A stretch of DNA of 64,000 nt from Vibrio cidicii (GTDB taxonomy: Bacteria > Pseudomonadota > Gammaproteobacteria > Enterobacterales > Vibrionaceae): assembly GCF_009763805.1 (NCBI RefSeq), contig NZ_CP046803.1, forward strand, positions 1,240,001 to 1,304,000, read 5' to 3'. Made by a program: the position numbers and the translations under genes. Within the stretch, counting starts at the first letter, position 1; the number at the start of each line of letters is the position of its first letter. The notes under the pieces were generated by a model that was not told the origin of the DNA, searched no databases, and saw nothing but the letters and a program-made list of their open reading frames with translations. Shown one piece after another: positions 39,707 to 48,303 of this stretch.

Positions 39707-39907
39707 ATGGCAAGCATACAAATAGCCATAGATACACCCTATGTGACTAAACGTGAATTTCTTCGAAGAACAGGTATGACATCGTCTACCTTCGACAACC
39801 TGCGCAATGCAGGCCGAATCCCAGTTATGGAGAAGCCTTCAGCCAAATCAACCGTATTGGTGAACCTGTATAAGTGGGCCGAACAAGCCGCGATGCAGCA
39901 GGTGTAA
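39707..39907 (+). CDS. cox: Cox-like excisionase/lytic switch regulator
   Basis: A 66-aa helix-turn-helix protein (VTKREFLRRTGMTSSTFDNL) in the position of K139/HP1 cox: first rightward early gene, divergent from cI. Cox proteins repress the lysogenic promoter and direct integrase towards excision. Confidence 0.8.
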   Translation: MASIQIAIDTPYVTKREFLRRTGMTSSTFDNLRNAGRIPVMEKPSAKSTVLVNLYKWAEQAAMQQV

Positions 39908-39909
39908 CC

Positions 39910-40005
39910 ATGCGTTTTTCCTCTCTGATTCCAACCAAATCTTACTGCCCGCTCTGGCTTCATTTGTTCGCTTGGGCAGTCATTTGCATTCCAACGTTGC
40001 TATGA
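39910..40005 (+). CDS. Possible 31-aa membrane peptide between cox and cII
   Basis: ATG follows AGGTG at a good distance just after the cox stop. The peptide is largely hydrophobic (LWLHLFAWAVICIPTLL), and its stop lies within the ribosome site of cII. It fills the gap between the two genes exactly, which supports translation, but nothing else identifies it. Confidence 0.4.
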   Translation: MRFSSLIPTKSYCPLWLHLFAWAVICIPTLL

Positions 40006-40017
40006 GGATTGTCAAAC

Positions 40018-40557
40018 ATGGACGCGAACATCGCCATGTGCAGTTTACGTAGCGCCAAACAAAACGCGTTTGACGAAGCGTGCTGCGCATTTGCAACTAA
40101 CCACAACATGGCTGCACTGGCCAGAAAGATGGATATGGGTGAAACCATGTTGCGGAATAAGCTCAACCCAGAGCAGCCGCACAAGCTTTATGCCATCGAA
40201 CTGGCGTGGTTGTGCCATCACTCTGGCGACTACTCCATTCACAACGTTCTTTATAGCGATTTGGGCACCGTAACCGTGGCGCTGCCACCGGAATCAGAAA
40301 AGAAAAGCTTCATTGAGCGCACGTTAATGAACAACGCACTCAGCGGCGAGCTCTCTGGCGATGCAATGCAAATGTGCACCGCAGAGCGCCTGCCGCGCTC
40401 CAGCAAAAACAGAACATTGGCGAAAGCGCATGCTGCGCTCGGCAACCTCGTTCTGATGATTTCCGATTTAGAAAACCGCACTACAGGCGTGACCCCTATG
40501 TTGTCGATGGGGATGGATTTTCTCGTCAACGGTGCGCCCATTCCGGGTTTAGCTTAG
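40018..40557 (+). CDS. cII: CII-type phage regulatory protein (CP76 family)
   Basis: A 179-aa DNA-binding regulator. The N-terminal region MAALARKMDMGETMLRNKLN is typical of the P2-related CII/CP76 family. It follows cox in the early operon. Start chosen at the ATG ten bases after GAGG, rather than the TTG nine bases further upstream. Expected role: choice between lysogeny and lytic growth. Confidence 0.78.
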   Translation: MDANIAMCSLRSAKQNAFDEACCAFATNHNMAALARKMDMGETMLRNKLNPEQPHKLYAIELAWLCHHSGDYSIHNVLYSDLGTVTVALPPESEKKSFIERTLMNNALSGELSGDAMQMCTAERLPRSSKNRTLAKAHAALGNLVLMISDLENRTTGVTPMLSMGMDFLVNGAPIPGLA

Positions 40558-40568
40558 GAGAATTTGTT

Positions 40569-40853
40569 ATGTCAGTTGCTCACCAAACCATGGTCGAACC
40601 ATGCCACAAACCTTGCCCCGATTTGAGCTGCTACAGCTTAAACGCGGCGCAAAAAGCCAAAGGGCTAGTGAACCTTAAGAAGGTTCGCAGCGAGCTTAAA
40701 GAAAAGCAGCTTGAGCCTTTGCGTGTGAAGCGTAAAGAGCTGGTTGCGAGAGCCAATCACGAAGATACCCGCCAGCTAGAGCGCGCGCGTATCGCCGAAG
40801 AAATCCAACGAATCGACAGACAAGCGCAACGCATTCAAGAGCGCTGGTCTTAA
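40569..40853 (+). CDS. Small early phage protein, charged coiled coil
   Basis: A 94-aa protein with four cysteines near the N-terminus (PCHKPCPDLSC) and a long charged helix. Preceded by GGAGAA. The cysteine cluster could bind a metal. Unrecognised; part of the early operon. Confidence 0.6.
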   Translation: MSVAHQTMVEPCHKPCPDLSCYSLNAAQKAKGLVNLKKVRSELKEKQLEPLRVKRKELVARANHEDTRQLERARIAEEIQRIDRQAQRIQERWS

Positions 40854-40936
40854 CCCTTTTTTACCTAGCCAACCTTTGCCCTCTCGATTTCTTAGGATTG
40901 AGGGAGGGATTTTTTCGTCTCAGCGTAGGAGCAAAG

Positions 40937-41233
40937 ATGATGAAAGACCCAGTAACCAAAGAAGCGTTTGAGCGCGCTATTCTTGCCACCATCACCAGCC
41001 TGTATGCACTCGCCATCGATAGCGCCGATGTGATGAGTGTGCGTATCGAATATTCCTCAAGTATGAAGATGTTGAACGTCATCATCTTTTCCGCCACCAC
41101 AACAGACCACGCCCACAACATTGTGCTGCTGGACGACAAGCAAGCACTCAAAGACCTGCTGGCCATCGAGGATGAACTAATCGAACGAATTGCCCAGCGC
41201 CGCGATGAACTGGAAAAGGAGGACGCAGTATGA
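40937..41233 (+). CDS. Small early phage protein, unknown
   Basis: A 98-aa protein with no motif I recognise. Start at ATG 40937 after TAGGAG. Its stop overlaps the next ATG (ATGA), so it is translationally coupled to the DUF3850 gene. Confidence 0.6.
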   Translation: MMKDPVTKEAFERAILATITSLYALAIDSADVMSVRIEYSSSMKMLNVIIFSATTTDHAHNIVLLDDKQALKDLLAIEDELIERIAQRRDELEKEDAV

Positions 41234-41676
41234 GCCGCTTCAAGATTCACCAACTGAAAGTGCGTCAAGAGTATTTCCTTGAGGTGTTAGCAGGAAGGAA
41301 GACGCACGAAGTCCGCCGTAATGACCGTGATTATAAGAAAGGTGATGTACTCAACCTTTGCGAAATTGAGGAAAACGGGAAGCCGACAGGGCAGCAGCTA
41401 AACGCGCAGATTTCGCATGTTTTGCAGGGTGGCGAGTTCGGCATTGCCGATGGCTGGTGCGTGCTTTCTCTGACGAACGCGACACACACGCAAGCCAAGG
41501 TGTTGATCGAGTTTCTGCGCGACAGGTTGCAGGAAACCTGCGACTGCATTGAGGCGGGTTACGAGATTACGCAGGCATCTGGCCGTTCTATTGCGGACAG
41601 CCAAATGACGGTGAAAGGCGGACGGGCATTTGTCGATGAAGCGAATCTTTTTCTCAGCCACATCGGGGAGGTTTAG
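41230..41676 (+). CDS. DUF3850 (ASCH-like) protein
   Basis: A 148-aa protein whose first 85 residues match DUF3850: HQLKVRQEYFLEVLAGRKTH, then EVRRNDRDYKKGDVLNLCE and GGEFGIADGWCVLSL. ASCH-like domains are predicted to bind RNA. The remaining C-terminal helix is extra to the family. Early operon. Confidence 0.8.
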   Translation: MSRFKIHQLKVRQEYFLEVLAGRKTHEVRRNDRDYKKGDVLNLCEIEENGKPTGQQLNAQISHVLQGGEFGIADGWCVLSLTNATHTQAKVLIEFLRDRLQETCDCIEAGYEITQASGRSIADSQMTVKGGRAFVDEANLFLSHIGEV

Positions 41677-41678
41677 CC

Positions 41679-41906
41679 ATGCAGTACGCCGCAGTGATGA
41701 TTTGTCCAGATGGCGGAATTATCCGCCATGAGGAAACCCAAGAAGCCGCCAACGTTCTCGTTGGCGATTTCGACACCATGGATTTAGCCATTGAACAAGC
41801 CTGCCACGCCCTGCAATGCAAGCACCTTTTAAAAGGTGTGCTGAGCAAAGGTGAGGGCAAAGGCGGTTATCTGTTAGTAACAACACAAGATTTGGAGGGG
41901 ATATGA
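41679..41906 (+). CDS. Small early phage protein, unknown
   Basis: A 75-aa acidic protein, start two bases after the DUF3850 stop and stop overlapping the next ATG. No recognised motif. Confidence 0.55.
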   Translation: MQYAAVMICPDGGIIRHEETQEAANVLVGDFDTMDLAIEQACHALQCKHLLKGVLSKGEGKGGYLLVTTQDLEGI

Positions 41907-42136
41907 GTGGCAGCGAGATCGCTTTACTCACAGTCGGAGAAGACACTATCGCGCTCTACAACGGCAGAACCAGCAATTATGAAGAGTGCGTGGTGGCCTA
42001 CTTTCAAGGGCCAGATGGTTGGGGCGTGGCCATGAACATTCGCCCTGAAGAGTTAGATAGCTTTGTGAACAGACCGTTGTGGCAAAGCGCTTTTATTGCT
42101 TTTGCAAAAAACAAGCTAGGAATGGGGGCAGCATGA
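41903..42136 (+). CDS. Small early phage protein, unknown
   Basis: A 77-aa protein preceded by GGAGGGG and overlapping both neighbours by four bases (ATGA). No recognised motif. Confidence 0.55.
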   Translation: MSGSEIALLTVGEDTIALYNGRTSNYEECVVAYFQGPDGWGVAMNIRPEELDSFVNRPLWQSAFIAFAKNKLGMGAA

Positions 42137-42531
42137 GAGTTTACACATACAACGGCATTAAAGGCTTGCCGAATATCGCCAAACATTACGGCATTCCACT
42201 TGGCACGCTGAAAGGCCGCTTGCGCAATGGCAAAACCTTGCATGAAGCCATCTACATGGAAGATTCGCGCAAATTGAATACTGGTGTTGCCATTTACGAA
42301 TGGAATGGCATCAAAGGCATGAGAAACATTGCAGAGTCAGCTGGGGTGGCGGAGGTGAGTATTTATCGCCACTTACGGAATGGCAAAACTTTAGATGAAG
42401 CGATGGCAACCATCCTAAAAAACAAGCGAACCAAAGCAGCAGCGGCAGCACCAAAGCAGACCGTCGGTATTAAATACCCGTCGCTTTTGTCACCTCAATG
42501 GCGCTTGGCGCTAGGGATGGGTACAGAGTGA
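42133..42531 (+). CDS. Early phage protein with tandem HTH-like repeats
   Basis: A 132-aa protein with two copies of a 35-40-residue unit: YNGIKGLPNIAKHYGIP then LRNGKTLHEAI, and WNGIKGMRNIAESAGVA then LRNGKTLDEAM. Each looks like a small helix-turn-helix with a C-terminal clamp, so the protein may bind DNA as an internal dimer. It ends just before the replication gene. Confidence 0.6.
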   Translation: MRVYTYNGIKGLPNIAKHYGIPLGTLKGRLRNGKTLHEAIYMEDSRKLNTGVAIYEWNGIKGMRNIAESAGVAEVSIYRHLRNGKTLDEAMATILKNKRTKAAAAAPKQTVGIKYPSLLSPQWRLALGMGTE

Positions 42532-42541
42532 ACAAGCCATT

Positions 42542-45086
42542 TTGAAAACACTCACCGAACCCACCGAAATCGAACTCTTTGACCTCGATAAATACGGTTT
42601 CAACGCAGAACAAAAACGCGCAGCTTCTCTGGTTTGTCAAAACTGGGGGAGCTTACACGTTTATCCGCAAAAGCCAAAGGCGATCGAAGAAGGCTGTTTT
42701 GCGGCTAGGCGTTACCAAGACGTTATCGAGCCAGAAGACCTCACCGTGCTTGAGAGAGTGCTGTTTGAAGCGGCGCCAGCGGATTTTGAGTGGGCCAAAG
42801 AAAAAGTAAACCGCCTGCCTGCGTACTTAACCAAATACTTCGTTAACCGTTACGTCAGCATTTACCAGTCAAAAGGCCGTTTTGAGGGCAACACCTTCTT
42901 ATTGCAAAAAGTAGAGCCAGCGGTACAACGCGCTCTGCTGGTATTGCGCAAATACAAAAAGTTACCGACAACCCAAAAGGTCGCTTTGCTCAGTGAAGAG
43001 TTAGACACTGACACCGAGCAAAACGACTTTTCCAACCCAGAAAAGCCACAGCTTACCTTTGATTTCAACAAAGCCGAGAAAAGCCGCAAGCCAGTAAAAA
43101 ACAGGCTGCTTGCCGAGCTGGAAAACGACGAACTCAAAGAAATGGCGTTCAAACTCTCTCAGATAGTTGCTCGTTACTACCAGATTGAAAGCAGTAAATA
43201 CCACGCAAAAACGACACTCGGCACCGAAATGGCGGTGGTGTTCACCTATGAGCAAATGGCCAAGTTCGTCACTAATACCTTCGGCATGAAACCGCCGCGC
43301 AAGTACAAAGACCAGTCAGAACTTTCCGCGCTTCAAGACATATCAAAGCTAATCAATCAGAAATGGTGGCTAGGTCGTTTGGTGAAAGCACGCAAGATTA
43401 TGCGCGAGCATTTAGCCATTGCTATGGGACAGGTCTCTTCAAAGGCGTCGCCTTATGCTTCTTGGGATTGCATTAAAGAACACAAAGAACAGCAAAAGCG
43501 TAACTGGGAGTTCATCAAACAAAATGAACTGTTTGATGAAGAGACAGGAGAAACCGCAGATCTTGCTGAAATGGTGCTGCGTAGTGTTTCTAACCCTGCG
43601 ATTCGTCGTCATGAATTGATGGTTCGTTGTCGGGGCTGTGAAGACATTGGCAACGAGCTGGGCTTGCAAGGTTTGTTCTTAACACTGACTGCGCCTTCGA
43701 AATATCACAGCAGTTACAAAAAGGGTGGCTTTGTTCCTCACTGGAACGGAGCAAGCCCTCGTGATGCGCAAATCTATTTGAACAACGTATGGCAACGAAT
43801 TCGCGCCAAGTTAGGCCGCGAAGATCTACGTTGGTTTGGTGTCCGTGTTGCTGAGCCACACCATGACGGTACACCTCACTGGCACCTGCTTATCTGGGTT
43901 AAACCAGAAGAGAAAGACATGATTTCCAAAATCTTCGTTGATTACGCAACCAAAGAAGATAAGCACGAGCTCTACAACAAAGACGGTGAGTTTGACTATT
44001 CACCGCGCTGTGATGTGGGCGAAATCGACCCAGAACTGGGTACCGCTACAGGTTATATCGCCAAGTACATTTCAAAGAACATCGACGGCTTTGCTATGGA
44101 TGATGAAGTGTCTGACGAAACAGGAAAGTCAGTCAAAGACATGGCGAAGAACGTGAGCGCATGGAAAAGCCGCTGGAACATTCGTCAGTTTCAATTCTTT
44201 GGTGGTGCTCCGGTGACGACTTACCGCGAAACTACGCCGTTTTGCCAACCAGAACAAAAAAGCCTTTATGGAATATCTGTTCATGCAAGAGCGTGTAGAC
44301 CTGCTGACTATCTACTCCATGCTTCAGCGTGATCTTGTTGGTCCAATCAAACCAAGCCGTTTAATCACAAACGAAGAGTTATTGAAGGTCATTGGTGACA
44401 GCTACGAATCGCGAATGAAAACAGATGATTCAAGTATTACCGAAACGCTCAGAGCGGCTGATCAAGGTAACTGGCAAGGTTACATCATGGGTCAGGGTGG
44501 CCCGTTTGTTCGCCGTGACGAACTACTGATTGTGAATGAGTACGAAGTGCTTCCATTCGCTTCCCCTCACGGGGAAGACGTTCGAAAAATCAAGGGCTTC
44601 ACAACCCCCGAAGGAACCATAGAAACCCGCACTAAGGTGTGGCTGATTCAGCCGAAAGGAACGGGGCAAGACCAAGCTGAAGCGGAGGCTCTTGCTCTTA
44701 CAGGCACCGCAGGTGCCCCTTGGAGTTCTGTCAATAACTGTACGCACCCACCGGGCGAACAGGGTACCAGTGATAACGAAAGGCCATTAGATCCGTTAGT
44801 GGAATACGAGATAAGTAGGCTGATATCTGACCATGATTTCACCGAAAGCATCCGGCAGAGACTCATGAAAGGTCAGTGGATAAGGGTCACAGAAGAGAAA
44901 AGCGTCAAATTGCACCTTGGCGATGGCCAGCGACGCCCAGACCAAATCGTCTACCGCCACAACATCAAGCCAGATTTGAGTTGGCTAGGGGAAACTGAGC
45001 CAGAAATTGAACCGTTAACAGAAGAGAACTACCAACAGCCAAACCTTTCATATTTTGAGTATGTGGAAGACTGGCCGTTGGAGTGA
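42542..45086 (+). CDS. A: Replication initiator, P2 GpA-type HUH endonuclease (one-base frameshift)
   Basis: After repair about 847 aa. It nicks the phage origin to begin rolling-circle replication. The metal-binding HUH motif is TPHWHLLIWV and the catalytic tyrosine region is GYIAKYISKN. The frame breaks at 44228-44232 (GAAAC), just after VTTYR; reading GAAC gives RELRRFANQNKKAFMEYLFM. The start is unusual: no ATG or GTG lies between the upstream stop and the conserved region, so TTG at 42542 (or ATT before it) must be used. Last gene of the early operon. Confidence 0.88.
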
Positions 45087-45093
45087 GATAGAT

Positions 45094-45519
45094 TTACGAT
45101 GGTTTTTGAGTTTTTGGTTGAATAGCTACAGCAGCTTGCATACTAGCGCATTGCTGTAAAAACTTGTCTAGAGCATGGCAAACAGCAATAGCCTCGTCTT
45201 TAAAAACTTCTTCATCAAGATCGTAATCAGCTTTTCTACGTTTAGTTTTGTATATTTCTAAGAATGTTTTTAGGCGCTGCATATCTTTTGGAGCGTACGG
45301 CTCGTCTTGTTTGGCATCATATGACGTTAAGTAATCTTTTAGAGATTCATGACAGCCTACGCCCTTAATTGGTATTGGACGTTTGGTTAGCAATTCAAGA
45401 ACACCATGATACATGCCGTAATACCCTCTACTAATTATATTTCTATAATCTATCTCAGAGTTCGCATTAGTGGTGGCGTTTTGTACCAGAGAAAGAAAGT
45501 CTTTAGAACTAACAGGCAT
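45094..45519 (-). CDS. HEPN-domain ribonuclease-like protein
   Basis: A 141-aa helical protein with the HEPN catalytic pattern R-x6-H in SRGYYGMYH and the usual second helix pattern KTKRRKADYDLD. HEPN proteins of this kind are RNases in toxin-antitoxin and antiviral systems. Start chosen at the ATG that overlaps the upstream stop by 11 bases, so it is tightly coupled to the 106-aa gene. It is the last of three genes opposing the replication operon. Confidence 0.65.
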   Translation of the reverse strand: MPVSSKDFLSLVQNATTNANSEIDYRNIISRGYYGMYHGVLELLTKRPIPIKGVGCHESLKDYLTSYDAKQDEPYAPKDMQRLKTFLEIYKTKRRKADYDLDEEVFKDEAIAVCHALDKFLQQCASMQAAVAIQPKTQKPS

Positions 45520-45829
45520 TTTGCAACCTCTCGGCGAATGTAGGTACACCTTCAGGTAACACTTCAAAATGCGTTACGCAGCGAATCTCGTCTAGCTCAG
45601 CATCGACTAGGGCTCCAGATAAGTCCCAGTTTAAGTCAAAAATCTTTTCTGGTGGACACTCTACATAAAGAGTGAGCGTTGCTTTAGACGATTCTGGCAG
45701 TACAGACAACGTGGTATAGTTTAGAACCACTTTATCGTGTTGCTCAATCACCTTCGCGGCTAATACTGACAGTTCGTTAATTGTATTGCTAGAGACTGAA
45801 AATTTTTCTTCAATATCACGCATTATCAT
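45509..45829 (-). CDS. Partner of the HEPN protein, unknown
   Basis: A 106-aa protein if started at the ATG after AGAGGGG. Predicted mixed alpha/beta: a helical N-terminus (RDIEEKFSVSSNTINELS), then beta strands (KATLTLYVECP). I recognise no family; it is not a MNT nucleotidyltransferase by motif. The coupling to the HEPN gene suggests an antitoxin or sensor. Confidence 0.55.
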   Translation of the reverse strand: MIMRDIEEKFSVSSNTINELSVLAAKVIEQHDKVVLNYTTLSVLPESSKATLTLYVECPPEKIFDLNWDLSGALVDAELDEIRCVTHFEVLPEGVPTFAERLQNAC

Positions 45830-45860
45830 AAGACGCCCCTCTGAACAAGATTGTTTCCAC

Positions 45861-46304
45861 TCAATCAATTGCTGTTGCTGAGTTTCTCATCAACCATTCG
45901 TTTAATTGTGCATCAAGGCCAAAATCGTTAAACAACCAAATAACGCTAACGATATTTCCAATGTCATAGCCGTCAGAGCATTCTAATGGCATGCGTTGTA
46001 CTGCTTCGTAAGCAACTGTCGGTTTACCTTTCTGAATCATCGCCCAAATAATATTAGACGAAACAAAACCATCATAGCCAAAGTGCTTGATAGCACTAAG
46101 TGCTTTTTCTTTAGCCTGCTCTATTTTATCAGCAGCGCAGTAGGTGAGAATCTCAACCAGTACTCGTTCTTCTTCCGTTGGCAATTGAGATGCCTTGCGT
46201 TTAAATGTTGCAAAGTCAATATCATTCATTTTCTCATTACTGAAAATAACATCAGTTAGAGTGTCAAGCAGTTCGCTAGATTTTGACGCTGGTACTAAAT
46301 GCAA
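45861..46304 (-). CDS. First gene of the HEPN cassette, helical-repeat protein of unknown role
   Basis: A 147-aa protein, probably started by TTG after AGGTGA. All-helical in appearance, with TPR- or HEAT-like repeats (ILTYCAADKIEQAKEKALSA). No known family. It leads a three-gene minus-strand operon inside the prophage, separated by 31 bases from the next start. Confidence 0.55.
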   Translation of the reverse strand: MHLVPASKSSELLDTLTDVIFSNEKMNDIDFATFKRKASQLPTEEERVLVEILTYCAADKIEQAKEKALSAIKHFGYDGFVSSNIIWAMIQKGKPTVAYEAVQRMPLECSDGYDIGNIVSVIWLFNDFGLDAQLNEWLMRNSATAID

Positions 46305-46862
46305 AGTCTGTCACCTAATGGTTTGAAAAACTTAAAAGATAAAAAAATACTACAAGTGATTAATCAGTGTAGTACTTAGTTTGTTAACCTGTCTGTGATC
46401 GGATGTTGTATGCACAAAGTTATCCACAAACACCATCTCGAGGGCACTATACCATAAAAATCATATACCACCATATGCCCAGGTGCACATTTTGTACACA
46501 TCAATACGCCCATATACACCTATATACACTCATATAAGCCACCATCAGATTGACTACCAAGCCCCTACTAGTATAGCCTACGTGGGTACCAGCAAAATCT
46601 GGTACCGGGCGTAGGAACCCGTTTTGTATAGCAACAGGTACATACGTACCAGCTCTATGCTGGTTTTTTTGTATGTATGGCTTCGGCGCATCTAAACATA
46701 GTCGTTTCGAACAGAAACCGTACTATCTGCATTATGGTGGGCTGGGCAGGGCAGCTTCGGCTGGCCGTGTCTGTTGCGCGGTATTCCTACCCCTGTTCAG
46801 TTCACCACCCGAAGCGTAGGAACTCCGAGTGGTGGTTTAAAAGCTATCAACAGGAGGTCGCT
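46305..46862. other. Non-coding region with DnaA box, CATATA repeats and hairpins
   Basis: No gene is supported here. It holds a perfect DnaA box TTATCCACA (46420-46428), an AT-rich stretch with repeated CATATA/TATACA words (46461-46540), a palindrome GGTACCAG-N6-CTGGTACC (46585-46606), an intrinsic terminator (46649) and a long imperfect hairpin before the antirepressor gene. It could contain the cos site, an origin element or the promoter of the HEPN operon; none can be proved from sequence. Confidence 0.5.
46649..46670 (+). terminator. Intrinsic terminator
   Basis: CCAGC-N5-GCTGG followed by TTTTTTT. Confidence 0.75.
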
Positions 46863-47544
46863 ATGACTTCAGCACTTACTTTTCAAAACACTCATTTCGA
46901 CGTTATAGAACAGAGCAACCAAATTTGGCTTACTGCTGCGCAAATAGGCAGAGCATTAGGCTATGCGCGTGAAGATTCTGTCAGCCGTATCTATGATCGT
47001 AATCAAGACGAGTTTTCAAACGCGATGACTGAGACCGTCAAATTGACGGTCTCAGGGAATTATCAAAAAACAGTCCGTATTTTTTCTCTGCGCGGTGCCC
47101 ACCTGATTGCAATGTTCGCCAGAAACGTCGATTGCCAAACAGTTCAGAAAGTGGGTGCTCGATATTCTCGATCAGGAAACCAAAACACAGACCATCATCC
47201 CCATAACCAATCCTGCTAGCATTCCCAAAGCCAACTGGCCAATCACTTACCGTACCGACTGGAAACCTGCCAGCATTACCTTATTCAGCAAAACTGTGCA
47301 CTACATTTGCTTCGACCTGCAACCAAAACCATTTAGCTGTGAGTTCAGTGCAAAACACACTCCGCAGATTTATCAGGCAACGTTCCACTTTGCCGATCAG
47401 CACAAACGACCAATCAAATTGCATCAGGGGAATCAACCCGCGATAGGTGATGTGGGTTATTTCGAATCGACTCACCTTGATGACTTATGGGTACAGGTGA
47501 TCGGTTTCGCTGCACGGTGTAATAGCTGTTGTGCATTGCTGTGA
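46863..47544 (+). CDS. BRO-N antirepressor-like protein (one-base frameshift)
   Basis: After repair 226 aa. The N-terminal BRO-N domain is clear (IWLTAAQIGRALGYAREDSV, about 22-41, and IFSLRGAHLIAMFAR). The C-terminal half is unassigned. The start follows an ideal CAGGAGG site. The frame breaks at 47122-47126 (GAAAC); reading GAAC gives ARTSIAKQFRKWVLDILDQE, the normal end of a BRO-N domain. Such proteins often act against phage repressors, so it may influence the CI switch. Confidence 0.8.
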
Positions 47545-47588
47545 ACAAAGTCGCGATTAGCAATATCCAAAAAAACCACTGTAGAAAC

Positions 47589-47604
47589 CTGTATAAATAT
47601 ACAG
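47589..47604 (+). promoter_or_regulatory. Perfect LexA box upstream of the 72-aa gene
   Basis: CTGT-ATAAATAT-ACAG matches the gamma-proteobacterial consensus CTGT-N8-ACAG exactly. It lies 34 bases before the ATG of the small gene. Confidence 0.8.
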
Positions 47605-47637
47605 TATATTGACAGTGTAGTTGGTAAGGATGTTGAT

Positions 47638-47856
47638 ATGTCAGACAAAAAAGAACGTTTCCAGCAGGCTCTGGAGCTGATTATCGATGGGTTGTCATTG
47701 AGTGAAACAGGGGCGGGGCGTGTTCAGGCGGGGCGTTACATTCTGACGTTGTTGGTCTCAGACAATCCCGGTTTGCTGGATGCAGAAAAAATAAAGGCCA
47801 TCCAATCAATCATTGCGATGGCCGATGAACAGGAAAGTCCTGCGTTTCGCTTATAA
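47638..47856 (+). CDS. Small SOS-controlled phage protein, possible Tum-like inducer
   Basis: A 72-aa acidic helical protein of no known family, with AAGGA seven bases before its ATG. A perfect LexA box in its promoter means it should be made after DNA damage. In phage 186 the LexA-controlled tum gene encodes the antirepressor that induces the prophage; position and control here are comparable, though the sequence is not recognisably similar. It converges on ogr with a 6-base overlap. Confidence 0.6.
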   Translation: MSDKKERFQQALELIIDGLSLSETGAGRVQAGRYILTLLVSDNPGLLDAEKIKAIQSIIAMADEQESPAFRL

Positions 47857-48102
47857 CATGTTGAGCTGGTGTTTAAGCTGTTGCCGCTGTTCTGGCGGCA
47901 AAGCTTTCACTATGTTAAACGCTAGCTGGCTGGTTGTTTTGGCAGAAGGGCTAAGAGTGTGGCTAAAGCTCAGGTTCATCACAAACGTGTGGCCACACTC
48001 AGCATCGCTGCAAGAACAGTATAAATCGGCATAGCCCGTAGAAATACGGTGTGTTTTCTGGATGCGAGCTTTCTGCAAACATTCGGGACAAATTACTCTC
48101 AT
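47851..48102 (-). CDS. ogr: Ogr/Delta-like late transcription activator
   Basis: An 83-aa zinc-finger activator of phage late promoters. The four zinc cysteines are visible (CPEC, then CSCSDAECGHTF), followed by the conserved FVMNLSFSHTLSPS. In P2 the homologue recruits RNA polymerase to the late promoters. A near-LexA box lies 47 bases upstream. Confidence 0.85.
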   Translation of the reverse strand: MRVICPECLQKARIQKTHRISTGYADLYCSCSDAECGHTFVMNLSFSHTLSPSAKTTSQLAFNIVKALPPEQRQQLKHQLNML

Positions 48103-48148
48103 TATTCACTCCTGCCCGTTCCATAATCATGTTGATAATAGCAACTAA

Positions 48149-48164
48149 CTGTATATTTATACAT
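48149..48164 (-). promoter_or_regulatory. LexA-type box between ogr and the lipoprotein gene
   Basis: Read on the minus strand it is ATGT-ATAAATAT-ACAG, identical to the box at int, with one mismatch to consensus. Confidence 0.55.
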
Positions 48165-48303
48165 GAAAACTTTCTTGATGATTATGTTTTTTAATTCACC
48201 TATCTTTGTGAGCTAGTGGTTACTTTATGATATCTCAGGGATATATGTTCGATAGATATACCTGCCTCGTATATGGTTTTATTGAACTGTGGAGGATAAA
48301 GTG

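Noticed and set aside
46461..46540. CATATA-rich stretch as a CRISPR or regular iteron array
   Set aside because: The words are irregularly spaced and overlapping, with no constant repeat or spacer length.
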